Positions 12,045 to 22,649 are shown, counted from the stretch's first letter. The stretch is DNA of 64,000 bases from Acanthosoma haemorrhoidale (GCA_930367205.1 OV884014.1:78533104-78597103); one strand, 5' to 3'. Notes: generated by a model not told the origin, from the letters alone. Numbers and translations: made by a program.

Positions 12045-13583
12045 CACTGACAGGCAAAAAATTCCACCCAGTTGTAAAAAAATTGTATTTGTATATAATA
12101 CATGGTAATTGTATATAATACTTATTATTTATTGAATTTATAAAATCTTTTTTACCTTTAATAAGGTTTTTAACGTTTATTAAATGAGTCTTTGTTTAAA
12201 AATTTAAAATCAAAATGTGAACTGCTAAGAAACATGAAAAACAAAATTGAAAAATAACCATTTTTGTCCTAAAAGATATTAATGACAGGATCATTTAATA
12301 GGGCATATTTCCTCCTCTTGCCTTTATTACTTCTTGAAGACGCCTCGGCATATTTTCCACCAGTCAGGAAATGTCCCTTTGCTGGAGGTTAGCCCATTCT
12401 TTCCGAAGAGCCCTTTGAAGGTCCTGCAGTGTATCAGGAAGTACTGAACGCGCTCTTATTCTTCTTCCGAGGTTATCCCATAAATGCTCGACAGGGTTCA
12501 AATCTAGAGAACGTGCTGGCCAGGCTAAGTCCTCAATGCTGTGCTGATGAAGGAACGTCTGTACTATGCGAGCGACATGTGAACGTGTATTATCGTGCAT
12601 TAGAAATGAATGATAGCTGATTTTGATGAGGATAGGCAACACATGAGGTTCCAAAATCTCATCGACATAGCGAGTGGCCGTCAAAGCCCCTCCACGAACA
12701 ACAACCAATTCTGTGCGGCACTCCATTGAAATCCCAGCCCACACCATTAAGGAACTACGTTGAATAGGTTGGCTCTGGGTGAAATTACAGGCTGCATACC
12801 TTTCATTTCTTCTTCTCCACACCCTTTCACGCCCGTCTGTATATTGTAGAGCAAATCTAGATTCATCTGTAAAACGTACAGCACACCATTCGTCCATAGT
12901 CCAATGACTGTGTTCTCGAGCAAAAGCCAGCCGTGTAACTCTGTGAGTTCTGGTCAATTCTGGTCCTCTTACTGGGTGAAAAGCCATTAGTCCATACTCA
13001 TTTAATCTTCTCCGAGCAGTACGTTCAGAAATTTGCAAACCTCTAACTTCTTGGAGCTGATGAATCGCTTGAACAACGGTAAGGTGCCGGTTTCGTAAAA
13101 TTCTTAAAGTAAGAAACCGGTCATCCTGTGGTTCTGTTGCCCTAGGCCGTCCAGAACCGGTCCTTCTATGGTAAGACCCAGTTTCTCGAAAACGCCTGAC
13201 GGAGTCTCGTAGAGTTTCATAGGGAACTCCGATGGCATTAGCTGCATATCTAATGAAACGTCCATAATCAATAAGTGCCACGAAGAGGCATTTTTAAACT
13301 TAAAATTGAGAAAATTAAAATATCGAAGCCAAAAACTAAGAAATTTGCTGCACCAGAACGCAAATGACACTGAATAAACATTTTTAATTCCATGGAAAGT
13401 AAACATTGGGAACTACAGTAATTTAATTGAATTAAGTATTATGGGTTACTATCCTCTATTACATTTCTAATTGAAAAAAAATACATATTTATTCATAAAA
13501 AAAATTTGACCAATCCAAAGCAGAAATGTTTTGAGATGAAAACATGAAAAAATCAGGTGGGTGGAATTTTTTGCCTGTCAGTG
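12045..13583 (-). mobile_element. Tc1-like DNA transposon with terminal inverted repeats and TA target duplication
   Basis: Both ends carry the same inverted repeat starting CACTGACAGGCAAAAAATTC; 26 bases are identical. The element is flanked by TA on each side (12043-12044 and 13584-13585) and is 1539 bp long. It sits inside an alternating TA tract of copy A; copy B keeps an uninterrupted, expanded TA tract at the same place, so B is an empty site. It encodes one transposase on the minus strand. Element size, TA duplication and the DD34E transposase all fit the Tc1/mariner superfamily. Confidence 0.95.
12364..13281 (-). CDS. Tc1 family transposase (DD34E), N-terminus probably damaged
   Basis: The open frame of about 305 codons has an N-terminal helix-turn-helix part ending RFRETGSYHRRTGSGRPRAT, a typical Tc1 linker. 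A second helix-turn-helix (QISERTARRRLNEYGL) follows, then the catalytic domain. Catalytic residues are visible: D in FTDESRF, D in MHDNTRSH, and E in LDLNPVEHLWD, with 34 residues between the second D and E. The open frame begins at a GTG. An ATG lies slightly upstream (near 13292) in another frame and meets a stop after a few codons, and part of the first helix seems to be missing, so a small indel has probably damaged the start. The protein would cut and rejoin DNA at the element ends. The catalytic domain is uninterrupted, so the insertion is fairly young. Confidence 0.9.
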   Translation of the reverse strand: MALIDYGRFIRYAANAIGVPYETLRDSVRRFRETGSYHRRTGSGRPRATEPQDDRFLTLRILRNRHLTVVQAIHQLQEVRGLQISERTARRRLNEYGLMAFHPVRGPELTRTHRVTRLAFAREHSHWTMDEWCAVRFTDESRFALQYTDGRERVWRRRNERYAACNFTQSQPIQRSSLMVWAGISMECRTELVVVRGGALTATRYVDEILEPHVLPILIKISYHSFLMHDNTRSHVARIVQTFLHQHSIEDLAWPARSLDLNPVEHLWDNLGRRIRARSVLPDTLQDLQRALRKEWANLQQRDIS

Positions 13584-13863
13584 TATATATACACGTACGT
13601 ATCATTACAAGATTTTTATGTTAAAACTGTTTTTTATTTTAAAATAAATATCTGGTTAGGTGGAAAAACTGGATATGTATATTTTAGACTTTAGGTATAA
13701 AACCAGGTGGCTAAAGTTACCAATGTGAAAAATCACATATATATAGTGGGTAGTAGTGTGTTGCCAATAAATATGCAAGGGAATATTCCATGGTTATCCA
13801 TGTTAGTAGTTGGGACAGGCTGCCTATAAATACCAGTGTTTAGAAGGGACTGAGGTCTTATTT

Positions 13864-13914
13864 CTTTAGAGCTTAGTTATCTTACATCTTTAGAGCTTAG
13901 TTATCTTACATCTT
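13864..13914. repeat. 24-bp tandem duplication
   Basis: CTTTAGAGCTTAGTTATCTT plus ACAT occurs twice head to tail at 13864 and 13888. Confidence 0.8.
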
Positions 13915-14565
13915 TATCCTTATGTATTAGTTCCTGCCTTGTCATTGCATCTTGGTGAGTAAATAGTGAGTTAGTCAGTCAGGAATCGAATTACATATCA
14001 CAGATGGATATCTGAGGATAGACCAAGATGGCAGGAGGAAGATATTCAACAATGCAGAATATCCACAATTTTATTTGTATTAAGTAATTATTAATTTATG
14101 TATAAACTCTCTGGAAAATGAAATATTTATGTGGTTTTTATAAAACTCAGGTCAGCTCAGCCCTGGTTGGCTAACCTTCAATGATCACCTGTAAGCAATT
14201 GCCTCTAATAACTTTTGAAATTCATGTTTGATGTACACTTGAGTGGTCGATCGCTAGGAAGGGTTTGTGAACGTTTTTTGCGGTATGTTATACTATAAAC
14301 TATTAAATCCAGCAAGTATGTATCTTATGGATCCAAGTGAACAGGAAAGTGAGAAAAAATGCCAAGGCATCCCTGTTTGTTAGTCAGAACATGTATTCTA
14401 ATTTTTTTTCACTTTGCAAATACAATTTTAACTGGGTGGAAATGTGCGGTTTTTTGGTAGGAACGTCCATTCGACCTTACTTGGCTCAAAACCGGAGATT
14501 TTCTGTATGGTCTTTATACCTTCGGAAGTGAAATACATCGATTCCCATGTAACTTGACGTAGCTG

Positions 14566-15665
14566 TTAGCATGACTCCGTCCTTCCAGGAGTATTGCACA
14601 AGTGATTTCTCTCAGGCAACCTCAGCCTGCCTAATAGTTCCCTGAAAGAATGCCGTGACCACATCACAGTAGCTGCGCTTACAATTAATTGTCCCGTCCG
14701 TTCTGGTGGTATCTGGAGTATGAGATGACAATTCTGAGATTGCTGTTGACTGCTCCTTCTTATTAGCTGCTGGTATGTTGCTTGGCAATGAGGTTTGGAT
14801 AGAGGCTGGTGCTGGAATTTCAGCTTCATGTTGATCTGGTTGAGATGTCGGCTGAGGACTGTCAGATGAAGGAGGTGGATTTTCTTAACTCGCCAGCCCT
14901 CGCGCCTGTCTATTCTCAGGAACCATGAGTTTCTTCGGTAACGAGTTCTAGCAGTGATAGTTTGAGTTGGGGTATTGCTAGTAGCTAAAGTCCAGTCTTG
15001 GGCACGGGGAGCCTTGTGCCACATGATGTGTTCCTTAACGTTGAAATCAGGCACCTTACCTTGATTTCCAGATGTCACTTCTTGGGCTGGGCATTTTGCA
15101 AGTTCAAGGTCTATCAACTTTTATGGAAGACTGATGGTAGCACAAGGAAGTAGGGATTTTGTTTTTCTTCCCATCAATCTTTCAGTAGGGGTAGCTTATA
15201 TTCCCACGAGGTGTATTCCTGTGGTCCAGAAGAGCTTATTTAGAATTTTCTTTGGAATACGTTTTTAGTAAACGTTCGGTCTCTTAGACGTATCTTTCGG
15301 CCAATCCATTTGAATGAGCAAATTGAGGGCTCGAGTGAAACTTCCATGTAGAAAAGAAATTTTTCAACAAATCACTAGAAAATTGCGGCCGACCATCTTA
15401 GTTTACTTGGTCAGGTATTCCAAAAGCAGCAAACCACTTCTTCAACTCCTTGATGACGGTAGCTGAATTTTAATTCGATAACTTGATGAAATCAAAGAAG
15501 CTGGAGTACTGGTTCCTCGATTATGACATACGTTATCTGGTCTAGTGAAAACAGATCGGCTGCGACTACTTGCCATGATCGAATAGGTGTGGTAGTTAAC
15601 GTCAGTTTTTCACCTGGTTTATCTTTTTTTAAACCTTGGCACGAACCACAACTCTCAACTAACTC
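14566..15665 (-). pseudogene. Decayed gypsy-type integrase (K02A2.6-like), minus strand
   Basis: Reading down the minus strand, order and motifs are those of a gypsy integrase. A zinc-finger remnant ESCGSCQ lies near 15650, followed by a proline/tryptophan linker and the first catalytic Asp in VVAADLFSL. Next come a VIKELK-like remnant, the second Asp with DGRPQFSSDL, SSPQFAHSNGLAER around 15330, LLDHRNTP near 15240, and a C-terminal part with RYRRNSWFLR that resembles the usual YRRNRRHLR. Several stops and frameshifts break the frame; only the last 183 codons (15117-14566) stay open. No LTRs are attached. The element lies within the copy-A-specific insertion and is absent from copy B. Confidence 0.75.
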
Positions 15666-16250
15666 TAATTATTAATAATTAGCACTCACATAAATGTTTA
15701 CACTTTATTTTACATTCTCCTTGCTATTTTTTTTTTTAATTATGGTGTTATAGTTCTTTTTATTTGCCAGATGCGAATTTGTCATCCAAACATTACTTTT
15801 ATTCATAAAAGGTTCCTTTACCTTTTAGGTATGCTTTGCCCCAGAATACAATTTTTTTTATATTCTATTTTATTCTATACATTGCTATATGAAGAAAGCA
15901 TAATCTAATATATTGTAAGTCTTCGAAATTTCTTTTTGAAGAAAGTTACACTATGCTATTAATTCTTAAAATAGCCTTATAGTGCTGAAATTTTGAATGT
16001 ATTTCTGATTAATTGAATGGTTTTAGTAAGTAAATTTTCTATTAATCAATAAGCATATTTTTCCAGCTCCCACTTTTTTGTGCTAAGCTAGTTAGTAGTT
16101 AGTAGGATTGTTAGTACAATTTTTATAATTTGGATATCAATGATTAATCTCTTTACGACGTTTGTTAATGAGGTTGTTATTCCTTAGATTTGAACAAACA
16201 TTTTAAAGCATAATAGATTTTTTTCACTAAGAAATTCCCTTACAAATATT

Positions 16251-16683
16251 GTCTGAGTCGAACATCAAGCGCATCCAATCCTTTCAATCCAAAGTCCTGA
16301 GAACAATAGTAAATGCCCCTTATTATGTCAGCAACAAAACCCTTCATAACGATCTTAATATACCCTACATTCTAGAACTCATCCCTTCCAAGTTTATGAA
16401 ATTCCACAGTAGCCTTTCCAACCACCCTAATCCTGTAGCACAGTCAATGCACTGCGCCACTCATCCCTATAATCCTCCTCGGAGACGGAAACGGCAGTGG
16501 CCTCGTGACCTGCTATAATCGCGTGACAGTGGGAGTCCTGGCAATGGCCAGTTTCTCCAATCATGTCCTATTGTATGAATGAGCGAGTGAATGATGACTG
16601 TAAATATGGTATGAATGAGATCATTTATCTGTATTATTATTGCCTTAAAAGGCAGATTGTAATTATTGCACAATAAAGTTCTA
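16251..16683 (+). mobile_element. 5'-truncated jockey-like non-LTR retrotransposon with 10-bp target duplication
   Basis: The segment is flanked by TACAAATATT at 16241-16250 and 16684-16693. It carries the end of a reverse-transcriptase ORF followed by a short 3' UTR and terminates ...AATAAAGTTCTA without a long poly(A). Related copies are at 31676-32446 (-), 51149-51500 (+) and 59008-59190 (-). It is missing from copy B. Confidence 0.85.
16255..16518 (+). pseudogene. Non-LTR reverse transcriptase, extreme C-terminus
   Basis: About 88 codons are open, with IKRIQSFQSKVLRTIVNAPY (the usual qRfQnkvLR.i.nAPwyv), NDLNIPYI and a C-terminal NHPNPVAQ. It is closely similar to the longer copy at 32446-32012 on the minus strand. 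The polymerase active site lies upstream and was never copied, so the fragment is dead. Confidence 0.85.
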
Positions 16684-16893
16684 TACAAATATTTAATAAG
16701 GATTATTTGTAAATTTATTATTTTGAAATAGCTGATAATTTTGTTTGCCTACTTACCAAATGTCTCTTTCATTTCTGTCAAGATAATATATTTTATAATT
16801 TATCTGTGTATTACAAAGTTAACCCTGGTCAATATTTGCCGCATCACAGGTGCCTCAGACCATTCTGGCACATCCATAGGTCTGTAAGCCAAA

Positions 16894-17803
16894 TGTTGTG
16901 CCCACCTCTTAATTACGAATAATTAAAAATTCCCCTCTTCTCGAATCATATTATACCTATCTATGTTTCCATATTTGTTGTTAATAAGATTATGACGACA
17001 GTAAGAGTAGGGGGAGGAGCTAGTGAGGGGGGGGGGCCATCCCCACTTCTTCTAGCCGCCTGGTGGGGGGCCATCCCCACCAGGGTGGACTGGCTATATA
17101 AGCAGTGGCAGTAGAACGGTTTACATAACGAACCGGACCGTCACTTGGAACACTACTCTCTCCTCTCTCTCTGCACTGGCGCTTGCTGCTCTACTCAAAA
17201 CCATGGTAATCTTATTCAATTACCTCTGCATCTCTCTGTCCTAACCTCGCTATGTTTTAGTCCGGCGTTGTCAGACCCCTCACCTTACTAGTTGGAATCT
17301 CTGCCTTGGTCTCGTTAAAATAGCGCCTCCTTGGGAGTGACCTCTCCCTCGCGGACGACGGTTGACGTGGCCCTACATTTTTTACCTAGTAGCGTTTCCC
17401 ACGGCGATCCAGTCTGCTTCTCTCCGGTTCACACTCGCCTTTGGGATCAGGACGGTTTTCGCCTACCCTTAGATACCCTTAGATACCCTTAGATATAGAT
17501 AGATAGATAGAGTGTGAATTCGTGGTCATTCCAAGACCACATAAACTACCTATAAACCTACCCTGTACCTCTTCTCCTGAACATAGTGCTTTGTCGGGGG
17601 ACACACCTTCTAAAGATCTTGTGGAGTCAGATCAAAACGAATTAGGCTGCCCGCCGACTAGGTCGGCAGCCAGGGTGAAATACCACAGGCCTTATCTCTT
17701 TCTGGGCTCTCACCGGACGGCGGCTAAGAGGTTGTAAAGACCCTAGGCCACGGCGGGTGTCTCCTCCCCACTTTGGGGATACTCAGTCACACCGAGCCCG
17801 ACA
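16894..17803 (+). mobile_element. Solo LTR (gypsy-type size and termini) with 5-bp target duplication CCAAA
   Basis: The 910-bp element begins TGTTGTGCCC and ends CCCGACA, so it has TG...CA ends with TGT/ACA inverted tips. CCAAA flanks it at 16889-16893 and 17804-17808. The orthologous site in copy B (38343-38347) has a single CCAAA and no insert. A TATATAAG box lies at about 17093-17100 with a GC-rich leader after it, as expected of an LTR promoter. Three tandem copies of a 10-bp unit (ACCCTTAGAT) occur at 17465-17495. Other copies are at 62868-63600 (-) and, as short fragments, at 20160-20256 (+), 19440-19520 (+) and 61370-61425 (-). Frames inside it, such as 17522-17737, are not genes. Confidence 0.9.
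17093..17100 (+). promoter_or_regulatory. TATA box of the solo LTR
   Basis: TATATAAG lies between a G/C-rich U3 and a GC-rich transcribed leader; initiation would be expected about 25-30 bp downstream. It is recognised by position and motif only. Confidence 0.55.
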
Positions 17804-18880
17804 CCAAACATTTTAGTTTTTGCTAAGCATTATATTCTTCCTAAAGTTAAAATTATTAATGCTTTATTTGTATTTTTTATTGTTATATATTAAACGTCAT
17901 AATTTAATTTTTATAAATATATTTATTGTATATTATTACATGGTTAAATGACAGCAGCCATAGTTTCATAAATTATTTATTATTATATTTATATATATAT
18001 AAATTATAATATATGATATTATAAATATCATAAATTATAAATATATCAATTATTATAAAAAATTATTAATTTATAAATTTTTATTAAGTATTGATTTATG
18101 TACTTTTTAAAGTTTTTTTTATTGTTTATTTCAATTTTCATCTTGAAGTCACATTTCAACCATCTCCTTACCAGTTTATTTCCCTTTGGCTTATGTACCA
18201 CTAATGCAGTGTTTTTTTTATCCAGTAGCTAGATTCGGCTTAGAATATGAGTTATAACCACTTGACATGATAACACCACACACATTTTCTTTCAGCTACT
18301 TGACATTATATGATAGAAAATAACATTTATTTTGGGTCTCTTAGTCAAATCTGATGAAGGAGTTTATGTTCGCTTAGATCTCCCCCAAGCCCTACTGAGA
18401 GAGCTCAATATTCTACTGAGGTATAGTCCAAATAAGAGAGAGTTTAAGGGTACTTCGGATTCTTGAGAGATATGATGAGACGAAGGATTGGTCACTGGGT
18501 AAGTTATTAATGGAGGAGTAGAATGTGATAAGTTGATCATTTAAGTTTATGGGAGGAACGTCAGCGTTGGAATTGCTATGTTAGGCGAATGAAGTGTTAT
18601 TGTACCCAGTATTTTCTACAACATACTGTCAACATAGATGGTCTACAACATCAACAGTCTACAACATCAGTCTTATTTTGGGTAGGGGACTCCATCCCTT
18701 GTACCTTCATTTCTGCGCCTTTCTTAAACCTGCTCTGGAGTAATTTTCACACGAATCAGAGGAAAACGTTGAATATCTTAGATTTAACCTATAACAATTG
18801 TAGTGACCCTAACTACATAAGTGTTAAATCACCCTATACTCTAGTGCATATATAATGTATTGTAATTAGATGTAAAACAT
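17804..18880. repeat. Final conserved block of duplication copy A and unassigned flank
   Basis: 17804-18340 matches 38343-38850, and 18370-18480 weakly matches 39180-39290. The block is extremely AT-rich, with an ATATAT-type expansion at 17980-18060. Nothing coding is supported between 18480 and 18880. Confidence 0.6.
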
Positions 18881-18939
18881 GGTAAAAGCCTTTTCTAGTA
18901 ATAAATCATGGAGGGATCGGCAGTCGTAAACAAGTCACA

Positions 18940-20110
18940 GAGAGTCGAAGGTCGACAGCAATAAAACCTGAGAGGGTAAGCCACCTGCCCCTAATAAAAC
19001 CGACCCGGTAGACCTAGGGTCACCTTCCGGTGGTCATAAAATCTAAAAGCCATGCCATAAAACAGTCCTTTAGGGGACGAGGGGCACGGACCTCGGTGCA
19101 GGTGTGACATCATAAGCATACCCCTTTCAAGCCAGGCTCCGCCTTCCGGTAGGAGGGGGAGATAATATTTAAACCAAGGGGTTTCGCCCTAGAGAACTAC
19201 TCTTTCCCAGTCTCCTCATCTCCACAGCCGCTATCACTCGGTCGTTTTCGCCAGGGCCCCGGGGCCCTGGAAGTAAGTCCACTCAGTCTTCTACTAGTCT
19301 ACTCTCTCTCTCTGCCACACCTCTGCGCCGTCACCCTGTCTCACAGCCCTAGTAGACCCTCTGACGACTATTACCTATTACGCCTATTAGTACCTATTAC
19401 GCTTCCGATCTCCCGCCCGAACTCTGAAAACTGGTCTTATTCTTTATGAAACCTCTGTACCTCTTCTCCTGAACACAGTGTATTGTCGGGACACATCCCT
19501 ATCATAAATTGGAGTCAGATATTAAGGTCTACATGGAACATGGTCCATGTTATAAACTACAACAATCCGCACTTGTCACCAGGGCTAGAGTTATTAGGCA
19601 CTCCCCTAGTTGCAAACCCGACAACAATAATAAAGGACAACCACAGAAAACTACATACACTAATGTAAGATATCTTCCCTGGGATCTCAACACGCGGCTT
19701 GTGGACACAAACTATCTAATAAAAGGAAAAACAAGAACTAATTTAATCTATCGAGATAAATAAGACACTACAAATAATCTCACATAACACTGATTGTGCC
19801 TTCCGGGCATAATGCATTCTTAGGAAGACAATGTATCAGAGGACTCGAATTCGATCTAAAAAAAAAAAGAAGTTCATCAATCCAAAACCATCAACATCAT
19901 TCTGTAATTTCAATTGATGATTTATTCAATAAATTTGTTCCTATATTTACTATATATTTAGAAAAACAATGGTTGCGTCCCAGGGTATACAGTTTCTATC
20001 AACTTAGAGAAGGAGTCAAACCAGTGTTCTCCAGAGAACATAATGTCCCATACGCACTACGGGTAAACAAAATGGATTCCATAGAGGCAGATAGGATTAT
20101 TTCTTTATTT
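18940..20110 (+). mobile_element. Fragment of a gypsy-like LTR retrotransposon with GC-rich LTR-like leader
   Basis: 18940-19520 is much richer in G and C than its surroundings. It contains a possible TATA-type box (AATATTTAAA near 19168) and a CT-rich leader, then a segment (CTGTACCTCTTCTCCTGAAC at 19456-19475) that also occurs inside the solo LTR at 17563. Past about 19800 a frame contains KPVFSREHNVPYALR, the phrase that joins protease to reverse transcriptase in gypsy pol (KPVF.kaRpVPyAlr). Most of gag and pol is missing. Exact ends could not be fixed. Confidence 0.5.
19796..20100 (+). pseudogene. Gypsy pol remnant at the protease-reverse transcriptase junction
   Basis: The open frame holds RVYSFYQLREGVKPVFSREH followed by NVPYALRVNKMDSIEADRII. 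In gypsy polyproteins this region precedes the reverse-transcriptase fingers (RPVPFALR.kVe.EidrLe). Neither protease DTG nor the polymerase YxDD is present, so it is a short remnant. Confidence 0.55.
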
Positions 20111-20159
20111 ATATTATATTACTATATTTATTATATTATATTATTACTGTATTGCTATT

Positions 20160-20256
20160 TGTTGTGTCAACCTCTTTATCACAAATAATTAGAAGTTCCC
20201 TTCTTTTCGGCCCAGAAAATATCCATCTATGTTTCCATATTTTAATAATAAAAAAA
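20160..20256 (+). mobile_element. 5' end fragment of the same LTR family as the solo LTR
   Basis: It begins TGTTGTGTCAACC and matches the first 100 bp of the solo LTR (16894 on), including TCTATGTTTCCATATTT. It is then cut off by the non-LTR 3' end that follows, so it shows nested insertion or truncation. Confidence 0.65.
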
Positions 20257-20742
20257 CCTTAAAGCGTCACTTAAGAGAGGGGGAAAGTAATGTACGAAAT
20301 AGCCGCTGGTGGGGGAACCCCCCCACCACCGCTGACCTGCCCATATTGGACAGTGTAAACCCTCTCTTCCGAGACATGACACCACCACCGCTACCGGCAT
20401 GATGGCAACTCACAAGATCGAGTAAAGCAGAAGAAATGGTTGACATCACGGCGCTTGGCCCACCAACAACAAGCCTCTAAGGGGCACCCTCACTGATATC
20501 AGACTAACTACGACTGCACTACATGCCTAGAGAAGACTCTAGGCCCAGCTCCCAGTGGACTCTCACCACTGTACCGTAACAATCAACCTCCACCGAGGAT
20601 TCCCACACTCCTTACTCCTCTCACACCACCTTCAAGCAGGTCCTCCTAGTACAAGGATCCGATCACCCTAAATATTTTATATTTCTCCCTCATCCTAAAA
20701 TTCTAACTAGAGAGCTAAGGAAAAAAAAAAAAAAAAAAAAAA
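20257..20742 (+). mobile_element. Non-LTR retrotransposon 3' UTR with poly(A) tail
   Basis: A GC-richer stretch ends with CTAGAGAGCTAAGG and then about 22 adenines (20721-20742). The last 100 bases are shared with the minus-strand copies at 5172, 34527 and 63601. No coding part is recognisable. The next element starts directly after the poly(A). Confidence 0.7.
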
Positions 20743-20802
20743 GCATTGGACAGCGACATCACTGTTCAGTGTTAGCAGTTGACGAGTGTACACCTACTGC
20801 TG

Positions 20803-20872
20803 CCATCTTGCTTCCATCTTGCCACCATCTTGCTTCCATCTTGCTTCCATCTTGCCGCCATCGTTGACGTCA
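20803..20872 (+). promoter_or_regulatory. Tandem CCATCTTG (YY1/Pho-like) motifs and a CRE palindrome in the retrotransposon 5' UTR
   Basis: CCATCTTG occurs at 20803, 20814, 20825, 20836 and 20847, an exact 11-bp period, with a partial sixth copy CCATCG at 20858. TGACGTCA, the full cAMP-response-element palindrome, lies at 20865-20872. CCAT is the core bound by YY1 and by Drosophila Pho, and human L1 has a comparable site in its 5' UTR. Use as an internal promoter is inference. Confidence 0.5.
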
Positions 20873-20966
20873 TGACCGCATTGCTGTTGTGCACGTTAGA
20901 GGTGACACCTTCTAAGGTAACATTTTCGATATTATTATCAGTGCCTGTGTTACAGTGCCACGGTAA

Positions 20967-21860
20967 ATGGGAACGGTGCTACAATATAAAGAATTAGCCT
21001 TTACCGATTTCAGTCCAGAAAGCCCTTCAGACGACTATAATATGCTGCATGGGCATAATGCTGCTCCAAATACCATGGAAATGGATACGGATACAGTGAA
21101 TACGTCTCTCAAAAAAATCCGAGAGCCACTTACAACTTCTGCAAATAGCGACTTCATACAAGTTTCTAAGAGAAAAGCCGCGAAAGTCTCGCGAGTGAAA
21201 GCGCCTGAGGGAGTAACGATTAGCAATCGTTACGACCTATTACCTGGTGGACAATTGGCTGCTCCTAGCAATAATGAGCTGTCAGTTAAAAAACCACTGC
21301 CGGTAGTGTTAACAGTTGAAGAACCGCCAGCATTTACTAGGGAGAGGCTACAAAAAATAGGAATAACTACCTATACTTTTCGGCCCTTACAGCAGGGATA
21401 TTCCTAGAGAAGGAGGACGAAAGAAAGAAACTAATAGAGGCCCTAAAAAACTAGGAAACACCCCACCACACCTACGCCTCACGCGGAGGGCAGATAAACA
21501 AGAAATTTCTTCTTATGGGAATCGATGTCCAGGAGGATATTGACATCGTAAAGACAGCAAAAGGCCAGGCACCAGAGGTCTTAGACGTCTGGCTCCTCAG
21601 AAAAACGGACCACCAAGGGTGCAAAACAGAGATCCCCCCGATTCTGGCGACGTTAGCACCAACGACTACCATAGAAGACCTGAAAAAAGGGAAATCATGT
21701 ACTGTTTCGAGTAGTACCATGAACACTCAAAACACCCCAAGCCTTCAGCCCTGGTTCCCGATCCTCGAGACCATGCTAAGGGAGTTAAATCCGGTTTTCA
21801 GACACCATTTGCCCAATTGGTTTGCAATGGCTAAGTACAAAATACTAAATTTTAACGTTA
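20967..21860 (+). pseudogene. Non-LTR ORF1 (gag-like, Pre-C2HC domain), frameshifted
   Basis: The first frame (20967-21407) is an acidic/basic low-complexity N-terminus with repeated SKRKAAK/VSRVK, ending after RERLQKIGITTYTF. The reading continues in a second frame (about 21405-21720) through TPHHTYASRGG, KKFLLMGIDVQEDID and IPPILATLAPTTTIEDLKK. That matches the Pre-C2HC domain of jockey-group ORF1 (yhty....r..kvvlkGl......ei...L........v........lp.f.v.l). The C2HC zinc knuckles that should follow are missing, replaced by a jump to ORF2. ORF1 proteins bind the element RNA in the cytoplasm and chaperone it. The copy is dead. Confidence 0.7.
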
Positions 21861-22602
21861 TGGTCTAATGGCCACACTCGAAGAAGGCGCTCATAGTGAT
21901 CTCCACACCTGATATCGTCGTCCTGACGGATACGAGAATAGTTAACCAGAGCGTAAGGCAAAGGGCTTCTCTGTTGTAATCGAACGGATCGATGGCTACG
22001 GTGGAGTTCTGGTGGCTATACGACACGGCATCACATGGATGAAAGTGGCTCCGCCACTGATTACATTTGATGTCAGGCTCCACCACTTGACGGTGAAGAT
22101 AAATTTGGGGACACCCATTTATCTCACCGCCATGTATAAGAGACCGAGGGCGTCTCTCCAAGAGTTCTCAGCTTTTATTAAAGAGTGTTCCAAGAGAAAT
22201 AACCACTGGGTTTTCGGAGACTTAAATGTGCGGCATTCCTTGTGGAATAATGCCACCGCTAACCCAACGGGGAGAGCCTTGGTAAAGGCGTCCTTTACTG
22301 TCGTTCACCCTCAGAACTACATCTTTCGCCATAGAGGTAACAGTGCACAGACCTCCACCCTAGATCTCTTACTCACAAAACAGCCGCACAGGATAAACAA
22401 TTGTGAGACCCTGGACCTAGTAACGACCGACCACCTGCCAGTCATGTATTCTATTGACGGTAGAGTTGTGATCCCGCGTCCCACGAAGACCGACTATCTC
22501 TTGGCGTTCAAGCAGCTCCTGTACACCACGATGTCATCATCGAAGGCAGCTTCTGTGGTGTTCTTGTACCGGCCTCCAATGATTTCAGACGTACAACGAT
22601 GA
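21828..22602 (+). pseudogene. Apurinic-like endonuclease domain of non-LTR ORF2, frameshifted
   Basis: MAKYKILNFNV opens the domain, followed by PDIVVLTDTRI, GYGGVLVAIRHGI after a frameshift, and a long open frame 22012-22602. Visible catalytic-domain motifs are YLTAMYKRP, VFGDLNVRHSLW (the GDFNAHH..W box), NPTGRAL, STLDLLLT and TTDHLPVMY (the SDHlPV box). Endonuclease residues in GDLN and DHLP are kept. It would nick chromosomal DNA to prime reverse transcription. The first third has stops and shifts, and the polymerase half is absent. Confidence 0.85.
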
Positions 22603-22649
22603 AAAGCACTGGGTACAACATGGCTCTCAAGGAGGTAGTACCTCAAGGG

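Larger units (their letters stand above)
1..18500. repeat. Copy A of a large direct segmental duplication (interrupted)
   Basis: Sequence blocks in the same order and orientation recur in copy B at 26540-39290. Matching blocks are 3640-4500 with 30180-31010, 6210-6290 with 31080-31165, 6560-7080 with 35505-36050, 9800-11150 with 36170-37530, 11590-12043 with 37570-37960, 13590-13710 with 38030-38140, 16700-16893 with 38150-38347, 17804-18340 with 38343-38850, and 18370-18480 with about 39180-39290. Sequence found only in A corresponds to transposons or to unassigned blocks (7080-8690, 8775-9790, 11160-11580, 13715-16240). The matches contain scattered substitutions and small indels, so the duplication is old. 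Confidence 0.8.

Noticed and set aside
14337..14531. 64-codon plus-strand frame
   Set aside because: No family resemblance; composition and length are as expected by chance in AT-rich DNA.
17522..17737. Conserved frame with ESDQNELGCPPTRSA in two LTR copies
   Set aside because: The same DNA is conserved because both are LTRs of one family; the two frames diverge in length and end through frameshifts.
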